64,000 nucleotides of DNA from Nocardioides luteus (GTDB lineage: Bacteria > Actinomycetota > Actinomycetes > Propionibacteriales > Nocardioidaceae): NCBI RefSeq assembly GCF_000960475.2, contig NZ_JZDQ02000007.1:116054-180053 (forward strand). The letters are read 5' to 3'. Below the pieces are notes generated by a model. The model made no database searches and was not told the origin of the DNA. It saw nothing but the letters and a program-made list of their open reading frames with translations. Positions 16,101 through 24,169 of the stretch are shown piece after piece. The position numbers were made by a program, and so were the translations under genes. The number at the start of each line of letters is the position of its first letter. The first letter of the stretch is position 1.

Positions 16101-17898
16101 CCACGGTGAGCGCGGTGATGCGCGAGCCCTGAGTGTCGATGAGGACGCGGTAGCCGCCGGTGTGGCGGATCTCGACCGGTGCGCCGTAGGGATCGCGCGC
16201 GATCATGTAGCGGTGGCCCGTCGGGTCGGTCAGGGCCGCCAGCATCGACCGGCCTTCGACCGGGGCCAGGTAGTGACGGTGCTGCCCTGTGGTCAGATCG
16301 GTGAGCGTGTAACCGCCGACCTCGGTGACGCTCAACCGGGTCCCGCCGCCCGCGACAGGTTCGGTGGGCTCCTCCGGCGTGGGTCGAGGGAAGACCTGCG
16401 CGGTCGCGTCGGCCCGGACCACGACGACGTGCTCGCCGTCGTCGTCGAGGTCGATGCGCTCGTCGAAGGTGGAGGCCCAGGTGCGGCCGAACCAGAGCCC
16501 GTAGGTCCAGTCCGAGGAGTGCTTCCGCGTCACCACGAGAGGGTGCACACCCGGGAGATGAAGGTCCGTCTGCTCCAGGAACACCGCGCCGGTGGCGACG
16601 TCGACCGGGTCACCACACACGTTCTTGCACTCGTCCGGAACACCTCGCCGAGCGGCATCGGCGGCGTCGTCGCCGATGCGGGCGGCGTCATCGGCGAACC
16701 GGCTCGCGTCATCGCCCAACCGCGCGAGGTCGTCGAGGGCGCCGGCACCCTTCGCCGCGGCGCCACCACCGGCAGTGAGCGCGGTGATGATCGCATCTGG
16801 TGCCAGCCGTCCCAGGGCTTCGGCGGGGTCGGTGGTCCAGCCGCTGCCCACCAGGGCCGAGGCGAGCTCGCCGGGGTGGGCCGTGGCATAGACGAGCCCG
16901 GCAGCGGTGTTGGACAGCGTCTCGGTGTACTCCACCGGGTGGAGCAGGTTGTAGGGATCGGTCGGGTTGATCGACCGTGCGAACCGGGCCATCCCAGCCA
17001 GGCCCTTGAGGGCGCCGCCGGTGAGGTGCATCTGCTGCGTCTGACCCCATGCGGCCAGGTCGGTGGCGTTTGCGCTCATCCGCCCCACGAAGTCGGGGGA
17101 CTCCGGCGCGGTCGCGGTCGCCGAGCTGATCGTGGAGGCGGCCTGGTCGCCGGCCTCGTTCCGCTGTCGCCGTGCCTCGTTGAGCGTCTCCTGCGCGGCC
17201 TCGAACAAGGCCGGACCCGGATCGACGAACTCTCCCGGCGCGGTCGGCTTGACGCCCGGGTCGCCACCCGAGGCGGCCGTCGAGTTGTAGCGGTCGACGG
17301 CCGAGTTGTAGTCGGAGACCTTCGCGTTGTGGGCATCCAACGCCGCCTTCTGCTTGGTCTCGGCCTCCTTCCACTGCCGGATGGCCTCCGCCGCCTGGTC
17401 CTGCGCCCACGTCACCGTCGAGGAGAACGACTTCAGCGCACCCGAGGCCTTCTCGCACGCGGCCTGCGCGCGGGCCCAGTCGGCGGGCGTCTTCGACCAT
17501 CGCGAGTCGTACGCGTCGCCGGCCTGGCCCTGCCAGTTGCCGACCTCGATGCTCGACATGCCCGCCGAGACGTCGCCGAACGCCTTGGCCAGGTCGGTGA
17601 GGTGGGACACGGCCTCGTCGATCTTGCCGGCATCGCCGTGGACGAGCTGCTTGGGGTCCTCGGTCTCACCCAGCTGCATCTCGCCGACATCGGCCCCGAG
17701 CTGGTCGGCCAGCTGATCTCCGTGCTCACGGACCCAGTCCGCTGCCGACTCGGCGCCGATCGCGTCCAGACCGTCCTCGGCGACGTGGGAGAGCTGCTCG
17801 ACACCCTCGCCGAGAAGCTCGGCGCCATCATCGATCGCGCCTTCGACCGCCTCACCGACATCGTTGGCGCGGTCTCGCAGCCAGCCTCCGATCCCCAT
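13123..17898 (-). CDS. type VII-type secreted Rhs polymorphic toxin
   Basis: The 1591-residue toxin has three parts. Residues 1-300 are helical with a WXG-type motif (NWQGQAGDAYDSRW, WQG at 122-124), as in actinobacterial T7SS-exported toxins. Residues 428-1466 are the Rhs shell. It opens with a DUF6531-type segment (CGDPVDVATGAVF), continues through many YD repeats such as YDPLGRLLRATG, and closes with the Rhs-core-associated block (FPGQYADSETGLSYNLHRYY to DPLGLSP). The last 125 residues (1467-1591) are the variable toxin, a compact domain with several His residues (1505, 1510, 1533, 1552, 1573) and an ending YVRDGRIQTAFP. That ending resembles small RNase toxins of the BECR fold, but no family is assigned. 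Upstream ESX-like and downstream immunity genes overlap it by one base (TGATG). Confidence 0.9.
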   Translation of the reverse strand: MGIGGWLRDRANDVGEAVEGAIDDGAELLGEGVEQLSHVAEDGLDAIGAESAADWVREHGDQLADQLGADVGEMQLGETEDPKQLVHGDAGKIDEAVSHLTDLAKAFGDVSAGMSSIEVGNWQGQAGDAYDSRWSKTPADWARAQAACEKASGALKSFSSTVTWAQDQAAEAIRQWKEAETKQKAALDAHNAKVSDYNSAVDRYNSTAASGGDPGVKPTAPGEFVDPGPALFEAAQETLNEARRQRNEAGDQAASTISSATATAPESPDFVGRMSANATDLAAWGQTQQMHLTGGALKGLAGMARFARSINPTDPYNLLHPVEYTETLSNTAAGLVYATAHPGELASALVGSGWTTDPAEALGRLAPDAIITALTAGGGAAAKGAGALDDLARLGDDASRFADDAARIGDDAADAARRGVPDECKNVCGDPVDVATGAVFLEQTDLHLPGVHPLVVTRKHSSDWTYGLWFGRTWASTFDERIDLDDDGEHVVVVRADATAQVFPRPTPEEPTEPVAGGGTRLSVTEVGGYTLTDLTTGQHRHYLAPVEGRSMLAALTDPTGHRYMIARDPYGAPVEIRHTGGYRVLIDTQGSRITALTVVRDDGTEPVKVAEYVYGLGDTDAGHLVGVINASGHPLRFGYDEIGRLVEWADRNDTVYSYRYDEAGRCVDQAGTAGVMANTFAYTVISPSLRETVVTDSAGHSTRFLINERSQVISVTDPLGGETRSVWDERNRLLSRTDPLGRTTSFSYDADGTLVAVTRPDGLQQTVAYASSGGRPQPTRTVLPDGTEWVFEYDENGNRTAATDPLGATTTFTFDQRGHLAAVSDALGNVRIIETDPAGLPLVIAEADGNTTRLERDGFGRVTTITDALGATVTLTWNPDSQLASRTLPDGTTETWTYDGEGNPVEHVDAAGRITRTEFTHFDLPSAVTAPDGTTTRYAYDPELRLRQVTNPQGGTWTYDYDPAGRLVAETDYNGRTLRYDYDRAGQLTRRINGADEVVAYERDQLGNITTQRVGPAATVMTYDPLGRLLRATGPEVELVLQRDRLGRITAETLNGRTVTSGFDGLGRRITRTTPAGVETTWAYGTSARPTAITVDGHHIGIDRDVLGRETRRSVGSATLDQTWDALGQLTAQTVTIAPSAAAGNALVDRLSGAGTAPTVGDGPRVLQQRGYTYAAGGDLIGIDDRLTGARRFELDLANRITSVTGPDWSEAYTYDPMGNITRSMTGNADGERREYAGTLLTRSGRNRYRYDAQGRLVGRTTTRLSHKPETWAYEWDADDRLTGVRTPDGTRWRYLYDILGRRVAKRRLTDSGDVAEEILFAWDGTTLVEETTSVGSRSWTHDGLRPIAQLDLADDEVDARFYSIITDLVGTPTELVTPDGDLAWHARRTLWGAPGNPAETLTPLRFPGQYADSETGLSYNLHRYYDPDAGRYVSQDPLGLAPAPNPGAYVSNPTRLADPLGLSPCAPDGGEAPKALPNGPKVDATWGGTTNYKHGGEMTAIEHINYRHAYNSGFGNVSHYAENTSVSDIRHLVDDALRNGEVSPNGTNGHAIVYDTGRVIGTDPSGNPVSHLQIYVRDGRIQTAFPIGP

Positions 17899-18554
17899 CA
17901 GCGCGCGCCGCCGTCGACGTCGCCGCCGGACTGTTCGTCACCGGACTCCTCGGCTGGCTGGTCGACTGGTTCGGTGCCCTCGGCCGGTCCGGTCACGCCG
18001 TCCCAGGCCGACTCCACCTCTTCCTGGGCATAGCCCAGCGGGTCGGTGAGCTTCTCTTGCTGGGTCTCGACCCAGTCGTTGCCGACCGTGCTCCAGGTCT
18101 CGCCCATGCGCTCGTTCGCCGCGACCTGGGACTCGACGGAGTAGTCCGGCTTCCAGTCGTCGAAGTTTTCGCCCCACGACTGCGAGGTGATCTCGGCCTC
18201 CGACAGGTGCGGGTTGCCGGCGACCGAGGTCGCGATGATCTTTCCTGCATCCGCGACGTACTGGTCCTGCTCGTGGAAGAGGCCCGCGGCCATACCCAGC
18301 GCCTGCGCCATCTGGTTCGCGTCCTGCACCAGAGCCCGTACGCCCCAACCCCACCGCTCACAGAACCCGCCGAACGCATCGGCGAGCCCGGAGTGCCCGG
18401 CTTCCATCCCCGACAGCGCCATCGACCCGAACCCGCGACCGTGGCTGCCGGAGCCGAGCATGCCCATGTCGTTGAGCTCCCCGATGGTCGCGTTGATCCC
18501 GGACTCGGCGCGCTTGAGCGCCTCCGGGTCGACGTTGAGATTCTCGCCACCCAT
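17898..18554 (-). CDS. ESX/WXG-like helical partner of the Rhs toxin
   Basis: This 218-residue protein has a helical N-terminal half: VDPEALKRAESGINATIGEL, the glycine-rich GSGSHGRGFGSMALSGMEAGHSGLADAFGGFCERWGWG, and ALVQDANQMAQALGMAAGLFHEQDQYVADA. It then has tryptophan-rich segments and a disordered acidic/glycine tail. The helix-turn-helix with W-x-W around residue 68 resembles LXG/ESX-type secretion partners, often encoded before T7SS effectors. Its start overlaps the SseB-like gene's stop and its stop overlaps the toxin start, both as TGATG. I infer a chaperone or co-secreted partner for the toxin; the exact family is not certain. Confidence 0.6.
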   Translation of the reverse strand: MGGENLNVDPEALKRAESGINATIGELNDMGMLGSGSHGRGFGSMALSGMEAGHSGLADAFGGFCERWGWGVRALVQDANQMAQALGMAAGLFHEQDQYVADAGKIIATSVAGNPHLSEAEITSQSWGENFDDWKPDYSVESQVAANERMGETWSTVGNDWVETQQEKLTDPLGYAQEEVESAWDGVTGPAEGTEPVDQPAEESGDEQSGGDVDGGAR

Positions 18555-19012
18555 CAGAGCGCCTCGTCCACGCCGTCGGCGACAGCGGGGACCAGCATCG
18601 GTGAGCTGCTGCCGATGTCGATGGCGAGACCGACAGGCATTCCCGCCGCAGACGCCAGCTCCGGCAGGGCCACCTCCAGAAGTCGGTCCGCGCGCACCGT
18701 CATGAAGTCGACATCGACGGACTCGTCAGCGCCTCGCACCGCGGCGTACCTCGCCAGGTCTCGAACGCTGGTGAAGGCATACACCCACCGCACACCGTCC
18801 TGGTCGCCGGTGAGCAGGGCGGTCTCGCTCCACCGCAGCACGTAGAGCACGCTCTCGCGCAGTGAACGATCGAAGCTTGCGGCATCGCCCACCCCGCCGC
18901 GTACGAGCTGGATCTCGGTCCGGAGCGGTGCATTGCGCCGGTCGATCTTGCGGTTCGCCGCGTCTGCGGGGTCGCTGACCGCGGGCTCCTGCTCCAGCAG
19001 ATCGAACGTCAT
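18554..19012 (-). CDS. SseB-like N-terminal domain protein
   Basis: This 152-residue protein has a beta-alpha pattern similar to the SseB N-terminal fold common in actinobacteria near ESX genes: LYVLRWSETALLTGDQDGVRWVYAFTSVRDLARYAAVRG, then ELASAAGMPVGLAIDIGSSSPMLVPA. The ATG at 19012 follows GGGAGG at close range. It is the first gene of a leftward chain (SseB-like, ESX-like, Rhs, immunity), each joined to the next by a one-base TGATG overlap. Its role is probably in assembly or secretion of the toxin; the family assignment rests on pattern memory. Confidence 0.6.
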   Translation of the reverse strand: MTFDLLEQEPAVSDPADAANRKIDRRNAPLRTEIQLVRGGVGDAASFDRSLRESVLYVLRWSETALLTGDQDGVRWVYAFTSVRDLARYAAVRGADESVDVDFMTVRADRLLEVALPELASAAGMPVGLAIDIGSSSPMLVPAVADGVDEAL

Positions 19013-19144
19013 CGTGGGCTCCCTCCCGGATCGGGGCATACGACGGGTGAAGGACAACTACACAGGGGTTCTACCCCGAAACCAGATTTCCAAACCACCC
19101 AAACGGTGAAATCTCGACGGCGTACACCTGACGGAGCTCTCGGC

Positions 19145-20149
19145 CTACCAGCCCGTCGAGGCGGGATTCGTGCTCAGCACCCGCTGCGCCACGGCCGTGG
19201 TCGCCTCGACACCGAGGAAGCCGACGACGCGGGTGACCCGGTCGATGTCGAGGGGGAGGAGGCCGGGGGTGCCGGGGATGTCGGGAGTGAGGCGGAGGTC
19301 GAGGTCGTCGCGGCAGGTCATCATCCGCAGGTTGAAGTCGTAGCGCTCCCGCGCGCCGGGGGCGGAGAGGGCGCGGACGACGCGTGAGCCGATACGGCGT
19401 ACGCCGGTGTCGGCAGCCCACGCGTCGAGGATCTCGGTCACCTTCCGGCCGTCGTTGTCGGAGATGTCGGACCAGATGCCGTCCATCGGGCCGACCTGGT
19501 CGAGGAGCGCGGCGGCGGTCTTCTCGCCGATGCCGCTGACGCCGGGCAGGTTGTCGCTGGCGTCGCCGCGGAGGGCGGCGAACTCCAGGTAGCGGGCTGC
19601 CGGGACGCCGTACATGGAGTACAGCCGGGCGGGGGTCAGCAGGGGAGAGCCGTTGATCCCGCCGTTGATCAGCCGCAGGACCCGGGTGTGCTCGCTGATC
19701 AGGGCGAACGCGTCGCGGTCGGAGGTGATCACGACGCAGTCCCAGCCGTTGCGGCCGGCCCAGGCCGCGCCGGAGGCGTTGACATCGTCGGCCTCGAGGC
19801 CCGGGGGAGTGTGGGTCGCGAGCCCGAGGGCGTCGAGCATCGCGCCGGCCCGGCCGAGCTGCTCGACCAGCATCGGGTCCTTCTCGGCGCGCCCGGCCTT
19901 GTAGGCGGGATAGGCGTCGCGGCGTACGGATGCAGTGCGGTCGTCGAGACCGAAGAGCACCGCGTCCGGAGCGAACGCGTCGATCGAGTCGAGGATCTGC
20001 CGCAGCATGCCGTGCAGCGCCCAGGCGGGCCGGCCGGCACGGTCGACCATGCGGGTGTGGGCCCGGGCGTGATGGTTGCGATGCAGCAGCGACGGTGCGT
20101 CGACGACGAGCAGGAGGCGGCGGGGGCTCGGCGAGCTGTTCATCGACAT
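19145..20149 (-). CDS. 5'-3' exonuclease (DNA polymerase I N-terminal-domain family)
   Basis: This 334-residue protein is like the stand-alone 5'-nuclease of Pol I. Metal-site acidic residues are visible in LLLVVDAPSLLHRN, FGLDDRTASVRRDAYPAYKAGR, LEADDVNASGA and VVITSDRDAFALI. The helix-hairpin-helix region follows as RGDASDNLPGVSGIGEKTAAALLDQ. These enzymes remove 5' flaps and RNA primers from DNA. An extra C-terminal part (about 240-334) includes RYDFNLRMMTCRDDLDL. Two ATG starts six bases apart are possible. It lies downstream of the iron-binding lipoprotein gene in the same direction, but a hairpin in the 80-base gap suggests separate transcription. Confidence 0.85.
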   Translation of the reverse strand: MSMNSSPSPRRLLLVVDAPSLLHRNHHARAHTRMVDRAGRPAWALHGMLRQILDSIDAFAPDAVLFGLDDRTASVRRDAYPAYKAGRAEKDPMLVEQLGRAGAMLDALGLATHTPPGLEADDVNASGAAWAGRNGWDCVVITSDRDAFALISEHTRVLRLINGGINGSPLLTPARLYSMYGVPAARYLEFAALRGDASDNLPGVSGIGEKTAAALLDQVGPMDGIWSDISDNDGRKVTEILDAWAADTGVRRIGSRVVRALSAPGARERYDFNLRMMTCRDDLDLRLTPDIPGTPGLLPLDIDRVTRVVGFLGVEATTAVAQRVLSTNPASTGW

Positions 20150-20177
20150 CGCGCCTATCGTAGGTGGCGGTGACGTT

Positions 20178-20216
20178 GTGGCGGGCTCGGGACACCGCGT
20201 GCCGCGAGCCCACCAC
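20178..20216 (-). terminator. hairpin downstream of the siderophore-binding protein gene
   Basis: GTGGcGGGCTCG (20178-20189) pairs with CGAGCCCaCCAC (20205-20216) in a 12-bp stem with one mismatch and a 15-base loop. It lies 14 bases after the lipoprotein stop, as expected for a terminator without a U-tract. Confidence 0.6.
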
Positions 20217-20229
20217 AGATGACGCCGGG

Positions 20230-21192
20230 TCAGGCGACGTGCGGGACCTCGACGTCGACACCGAACGTCTTCGCCAGGTCGGAGAGGATGTAGTAGGCGC
20301 CCTGGAGGCTGACCGCGGTCATCCAGGTGGTGTCGGAGACCTCGGTGACCTTGGGGGCGATCGGCTTCCAGAGCGGGTTGCGCTCGAAGGCGGCCTTGGT
20401 CTTGACCGCGATGCCCTCCTCGTCCTCGTAGGTGGTGACGAAGACCTTGTCCGCGTCGGCGTCGGCGATCTTCTCCTCGGAGATGTCGAGGGCGAAGTCG
20501 TTGGTCTCCTGCGACGTCGGGCGGGCCAGGCCGGCGTCGGCGAGCACGACACCCGAGTAGGTGCCCTTGGTGTAGAGGCGGGTCGGGCCGTCGAGGAAGC
20601 GGGTCACCGAGATGGTCGGGTTGCCGGCCTTCTCGTTGATGGCGTCGCCGACCTCCTTCGCGGTCTTCTCGTACGCCGCGATCTCCTCCTGAGCCTTCTG
20701 CTCCTGCCCGACGGCCTTGCCGAGCATGAGCAGGTTCTCCTTGAACAGGTGCGCGGAGGTCTCGGGCATGATCGTCGGGGCGATCTTGGAGAGCTGGTCG
20801 TAGAGCGCCTCGTGACGGACCTTGATGCTGACGATCAGGTCGGGCTTCAGGGCGGCGATCTTCTCCAGGCTCGGAGTGGTCTGATCGCCGACGGAGACGA
20901 CCTCGGCGGCGTGCTCACGGTCGTCGCCGAGGTAGTCGGGCAGGTCGGTCGAGTAGCCGCGGTAGGTGGTGATGCCGACCAGGTCCTTGTCGAGGAGGAG
21001 AGTCGCGTCGGCCAGGCTCGAGTCGAGCGCGACGATGCGCTGGGGCTCGCCCTTGATGGTCGTGCTTCCCATGGCGTGCTCGATGGTGACGCTGTGCTCC
21101 TTGGCGGCGTCCGCGTCCGTCTCGCCGGCGCCACAGGCGCTCAGTCCCAGGGCCAGGGCCGCGGCCAGGGCGGTGATGATAGCGCGAATCAA
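20230..21192 (-). CDS. iron-siderophore ABC transporter substrate-binding lipoprotein
   Basis: The 320-residue protein has a lipoprotein signal (MIRAIITALAAALALGL) with lipobox LSAC, giving lipid-modified Cys20. The mature part matches the FecB/FepB periplasmic-binding fold: PQRIVALDSSLADATLLLD, LVGITTYRG, VGDQTTPSLEKIAALKPDLIVS, and a C-terminal VTEVSDTTWMTAVSLQGAYYILSDL. It captures Fe3+-siderophores at the outside of the membrane for the FecCD-type permease and ATPase encoded divergently at 21289-24169. The DtxR/IdeR-type box at 21240-21258 sits in the shared promoter and predicts derepression under iron starvation. Confidence 0.92.
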   Translation of the reverse strand: MIRAIITALAAALALGLSACGAGETDADAAKEHSVTIEHAMGSTTIKGEPQRIVALDSSLADATLLLDKDLVGITTYRGYSTDLPDYLGDDREHAAEVVSVGDQTTPSLEKIAALKPDLIVSIKVRHEALYDQLSKIAPTIMPETSAHLFKENLLMLGKAVGQEQKAQEEIAAYEKTAKEVGDAINEKAGNPTISVTRFLDGPTRLYTKGTYSGVVLADAGLARPTSQETNDFALDISEEKIADADADKVFVTTYEDEEGIAVKTKAAFERNPLWKPIAPKVTEVSDTTWMTAVSLQGAYYILSDLAKTFGVDVEVPHVA

Positions 21193-21239
21193 CGGTTCTC
21201 CTCTGTCCAGATGCGGCCCAGGTGACCGCGCGGGTGCGT

Positions 21240-21258
21240 TAAGGGTAGGCTAACCTTC
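21240..21258. promoter_or_regulatory. DtxR/IdeR-type iron box
   Basis: TAAGGGTAGGCTAACCTTC agrees with the DtxR/IdeR consensus TTAGGTTAGSCTAACCTAA at 15 of 19 positions, including the central TAGGCTAACCT. It lies between the divergent siderophore-binding protein and permease genes. This is the expected site of Fe2+-dependent repression. Confidence 0.85.
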
Positions 21259-21288
21259 TTCATCGAGAACGCCCGCTGTTCAGATGAG

Positions 21289-22314
21289 ATGGATCACGTC
21301 ATGCTTCACGCGCCCCGGAGCGGCCGCGCCGTCACGGCTTGGGGCAGCATCGCCGCCCTGGTGCTGTTGCTGCCGGTGGTCGCTGTCGCCTCCCTCGCGC
21401 TCGGGGCGAACGCGCTCAGCCCGGGCGAGCTGGCGCATGCGGTTCTCCATCCCGACGGTGCCGAGGGCGACGTGATCGTGCGCTCGCTCAGGTTCCCGCG
21501 CACTGTGCTCGGACTGATCGTCGGCGCGGCGCTCGGCGCCGCGGGCGTACTGATGCAGGGACACACCCGCAACGCGCTCGCCGAGCCGGGACTGCTCGGG
21601 GTGAGCGCCGGCGCCGCGTTCGCCGTCGTCCTCGGCCTGCGGCTCGAGCTGGTCCAGGGACTGCCCGGCATGATCGGCGCCGCTGCGATCGGCGCGGCGA
21701 GCGCCGCCGTGGTCGTCCACACGCTCGCTCGGCGCAGCATCCGGCAGGGCGGAGCAGCGCTGGTCGTTGCCGGCGCCGCGATGACGGCCTTCCTGGGCGC
21801 GCTCACCTCAGCGGTGGTCCTCCTCGACGCCAAGACGCTCGACTCCTACCGGTTCTGGGCGGTGGGGTCGCTGGCCGAGCGCGGCCAGGAGACGCCGGTC
21901 ACGGTCCTCCCGTTCGTCGTCGCCGGGCTTCTGCTGGCGGCGGTGAACGCCCGCTCCCTCGACCTGCTCGCGTTGGGCGACGAGGTCGCCTCGGCGATGG
22001 GCCTGCGGATCAGACGCGCGCGGCTGGTCGGTCTGCTGGCGGTCACCCTGCTCACCGCGGCATCGGTCGCAGCGTGCGGTCCGATCGCTTTCATCGGCCT
22101 CCTCGCCGGGACCCTCGCCAGGCTGATGGTCGGAGCCAGCTGGAGCAGGGGCGTACTCGCCGGCGCGCTCGTCGGCGCCGTCCTGACCGTGACGTCGGAT
22201 GTCGTCGGGCGCCTCGTCGCGGGTCCGGGTGAGCTCCAGGTCGGGGTGGTCTCCGGCATCCTCGGTGCGCCTCTGCTGATCGCCGTGATCCGCCGGCGGG
22301 AGCTGATCCTGTGA
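21289..22314 (+). CDS. FecCD-family iron-siderophore permease, first subunit
   Basis: This 341-residue polytopic protein has family hallmarks: RFPRTVLGLIVGAALGAAGVLMQGHTRNALAEPGLLGVSAGAA near the N-terminus, RFWAVGSL in the middle, and ACGPIAFIGLLAGTLARLM with the G-x-[IV]-x-F-[IV]-G-L pattern. About nine to ten transmembrane segments are visible. It pairs with the next gene to make the channel for Fe3+-siderophore. ATG 21289 is taken; ATG 21301 is equally possible. Its stop overlaps the second permease's GTG (GTGA). Its expression should follow the iron box just upstream. Confidence 0.92.
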   Translation: MDHVMLHAPRSGRAVTAWGSIAALVLLLPVVAVASLALGANALSPGELAHAVLHPDGAEGDVIVRSLRFPRTVLGLIVGAALGAAGVLMQGHTRNALAEPGLLGVSAGAAFAVVLGLRLELVQGLPGMIGAAAIGAASAAVVVHTLARRSIRQGGAALVVAGAAMTAFLGALTSAVVLLDAKTLDSYRFWAVGSLAERGQETPVTVLPFVVAGLLLAAVNARSLDLLALGDEVASAMGLRIRRARLVGLLAVTLLTAASVAACGPIAFIGLLAGTLARLMVGASWSRGVLAGALVGAVLTVTSDVVGRLVAGPGELQVGVVSGILGAPLLIAVIRRRELIL

Positions 22315-23405
22315 GCCTGGGCGTACTCCTGCCCGCGGAGCGGGCGCAGGCGAGCATCCGGTCCTCGGCGACCCCGGCGCGACTCACCGTGCTGGCCGCA
22401 GCAGTGCTGCTGCTCGCCGGAGTGGCGACGTCGCTGGCGGTCGGGGAGAGCAGTCTCACCCTCGGCCAGGTCCTCAGCACACTGGTCGGGCAGGGCGACC
22501 CCTTCAGCCGGCTCGTGGTGGTCGACTTCCGCGGCCCCAGGGTGGGTGCCGCCGTCCTCGTGGGTTGCAGCCTCGCCCTCGCCGGAGCCGTCCTCCAGTC
22601 CGTCGCCCGCAACCCGCTGGCCAGCCCGGACCTTCTGGGCCTCAACGCCGGCGCGTCGGTCGCCGCGGTCGCGGTGGTCATCCTTGCCGGCGGGAACGGG
22701 GGAGTGTCCGGCCTGGCCGCGTCGGTCGGCCTGCCGGTCGCCGCGCTCGTCGGGAGCCTCACCTCGGGTCTCGTGCTCTACCTGCTCGCCATCCGTGGAC
22801 GTCAGCTCGACCCCGTACGGATGGTGGTCGTCGGTGTCGGCCTGGCCGCTGCGGGCACGGCGCTGGTGAGCTGGCTGCTCACCCTGGGCGACGTGATGGT
22901 CGTCGGCCCGGCGCTCGCCTGGCTCTCCGGGTCGCTGCACGCTGCCACCTGGCCTGGCCAGGCCGGCCTGCTCGTGGTCCTGGCCGCAGCGACCGGTCCG
23001 CTGGTCCTCCTCGCCCGACGCCTCGACCTCCTCGTGCTGGGCGACGACACGGCGGGAGGGCTCGGGCTGGACGTGCACCGGACCCGCATCCTCTTCCTGC
23101 TGCTCGCCACGGCCCTCACCGGAGCGGCGACGGCGGTCGCGGGTGCCGTCGTCTTCCTCGCGCTGTGCGCACCCCAGCTGGCCAGGGGGCTCTCGCGTGC
23201 GTCACGACCCCCGCTGCTCGCCAGCGCCCTGACGGGTGGAGCCTTGCTGGTCTGGGCCGACCTGGCCGCCCGGATGCTGCTCTCGTGGACGGGTTTCGGG
23301 CCGACCGAGCTCCCGGTCGGAGTGTTCACGGCCGTGCTGGGCGCGCCGTACCTGCTGTTCGTCGTGGCGCGGCAGCGCGCCGGAAGCGAAGGGATCCCTT
23401 CATGA
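22311..23405 (+). CDS. FecCD-family iron-siderophore permease, second subunit
   Basis: The 364-residue polytopic partner of the preceding permease has the same family motifs: RGPRVGAAVLVGCSLALAGAVLQSVARNPLASPDLLGLNAGAS and, late, AGAVVFLALCAPQLARGL. In the second motif the usual GPIAFIGL is altered to GAVVFLAL, though position and hydrophobicity are kept. A GTG start overlaps the upstream stop by 4 bases and its own stop overlaps the ATPase ATG (ATGA), so the three genes are one coupled operon. Confidence 0.92.
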   Translation: MSLGVLLPAERAQASIRSSATPARLTVLAAAVLLLAGVATSLAVGESSLTLGQVLSTLVGQGDPFSRLVVVDFRGPRVGAAVLVGCSLALAGAVLQSVARNPLASPDLLGLNAGASVAAVAVVILAGGNGGVSGLAASVGLPVAALVGSLTSGLVLYLLAIRGRQLDPVRMVVVGVGLAAAGTALVSWLLTLGDVMVVGPALAWLSGSLHAATWPGQAGLLVVLAAATGPLVLLARRLDLLVLGDDTAGGLGLDVHRTRILFLLLATALTGAATAVAGAVVFLALCAPQLARGLSRASRPPLLASALTGGALLVWADLAARMLLSWTGFGPTELPVGVFTAVLGAPYLLFVVARQRAGSEGIPS

Positions 23406-24169
23406 AGGTCACCGACCTGAGCCTCGGATACGGCGAGCGCCGCATCATCCACCACGTCGACCTCGACATCCCGGCCGGCGCCCTCACCGTGATCGTCGGG
23501 CCCAACGGGTCCGGCAAGTCGACGCTGCTTCGCGGGATGGCTCGGCTGCTGCGGCCGGCCACTGGTGCCGTACACCTGAACGGGACCGACATCGCCGACC
23601 TCGGCCACGGTGCGCTGGCTCGCCAGCTCGCGCTCCTGCCGCAGGCCCCGGCCACGCCGGCGGGCCTCTCGGTGGGCGACCTCGTCGCTCGCGGCCGGTT
23701 CCCGCACCGCTCCTGGTATCAGCGCTGGAGCGAGCGTGACGAGGAGGTGGTACGCCGCGCCCTGAGCCAGGTCGACCTGATCGACCGTGCGGACGAGCCG
23801 GTGACCGAGCTCTCCGGCGGCCAGCGGCAGCGCGCCTGGATCGCGATGGTCCTCGCTCAGGACACCGAACATCTCCTGCTCGACGAGCCGACGACCTTTC
23901 TCGACCTCGCCCACGCTGTCGACGTGATGACACTGGCCCGCTCGGTCGCCCACGACTCCGGGCGTACGGTCATCTGCGTCCTCCACGACCTGACCCTCGC
24001 GGCGCGCTTCGCCGACCATCTCGTGGTCGTCTCCCAGGGCCGCATCGCCGCGGCCGGTGCTCCGAAGGACGTCCTCACCCCGGAGGAGCTCGACGACGTC
24101 TTCGGGCTCTCGGCCCACGTCATCGATGTCGACGGCGCACCGGCGGTCGTGCCGGTGCGCCGCGCCTGA
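23402..24169 (+). CDS. iron-siderophore ABC transporter ATPase
   Basis: This is a 255-residue FecE/FepC-type ATPase. Walker A is GPNGSGKST (about 36-44), the Q-loop region is LALLPQAPATPAGLSVGDLVARGRFPH, the signature is ELSGGQRQRAWIAM, Walker B is HLLLDEPTTFLD, and the switch His is in VLHDLTLAARFADH. It powers the two permeases encoded upstream, to which it is coupled by ATGA. The gene ends inside an inverted repeat (24164-24193) shared with the convergent zwf stop. Confidence 0.95.
   Translation: MKVTDLSLGYGERRIIHHVDLDIPAGALTVIVGPNGSGKSTLLRGMARLLRPATGAVHLNGTDIADLGHGALARQLALLPQAPATPAGLSVGDLVARGRFPHRSWYQRWSERDEEVVRRALSQVDLIDRADEPVTELSGGQRQRAWIAMVLAQDTEHLLLDEPTTFLDLAHAVDVMTLARSVAHDSGRTVICVLHDLTLAARFADHLVVVSQGRIAAAGAPKDVLTPEELDDVFGLSAHVIDVDGAPAVVPVRRA

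Noticed and set aside
15133..18033. A very long open frame on the plus strand opposite the Rhs gene
   Set aside because: It is the antisense shadow of the Rhs coding sequence in GC-rich DNA; its translation is arginine-, glycine- and valine-rich without any family motif, while the minus strand encodes clear YD repeats.
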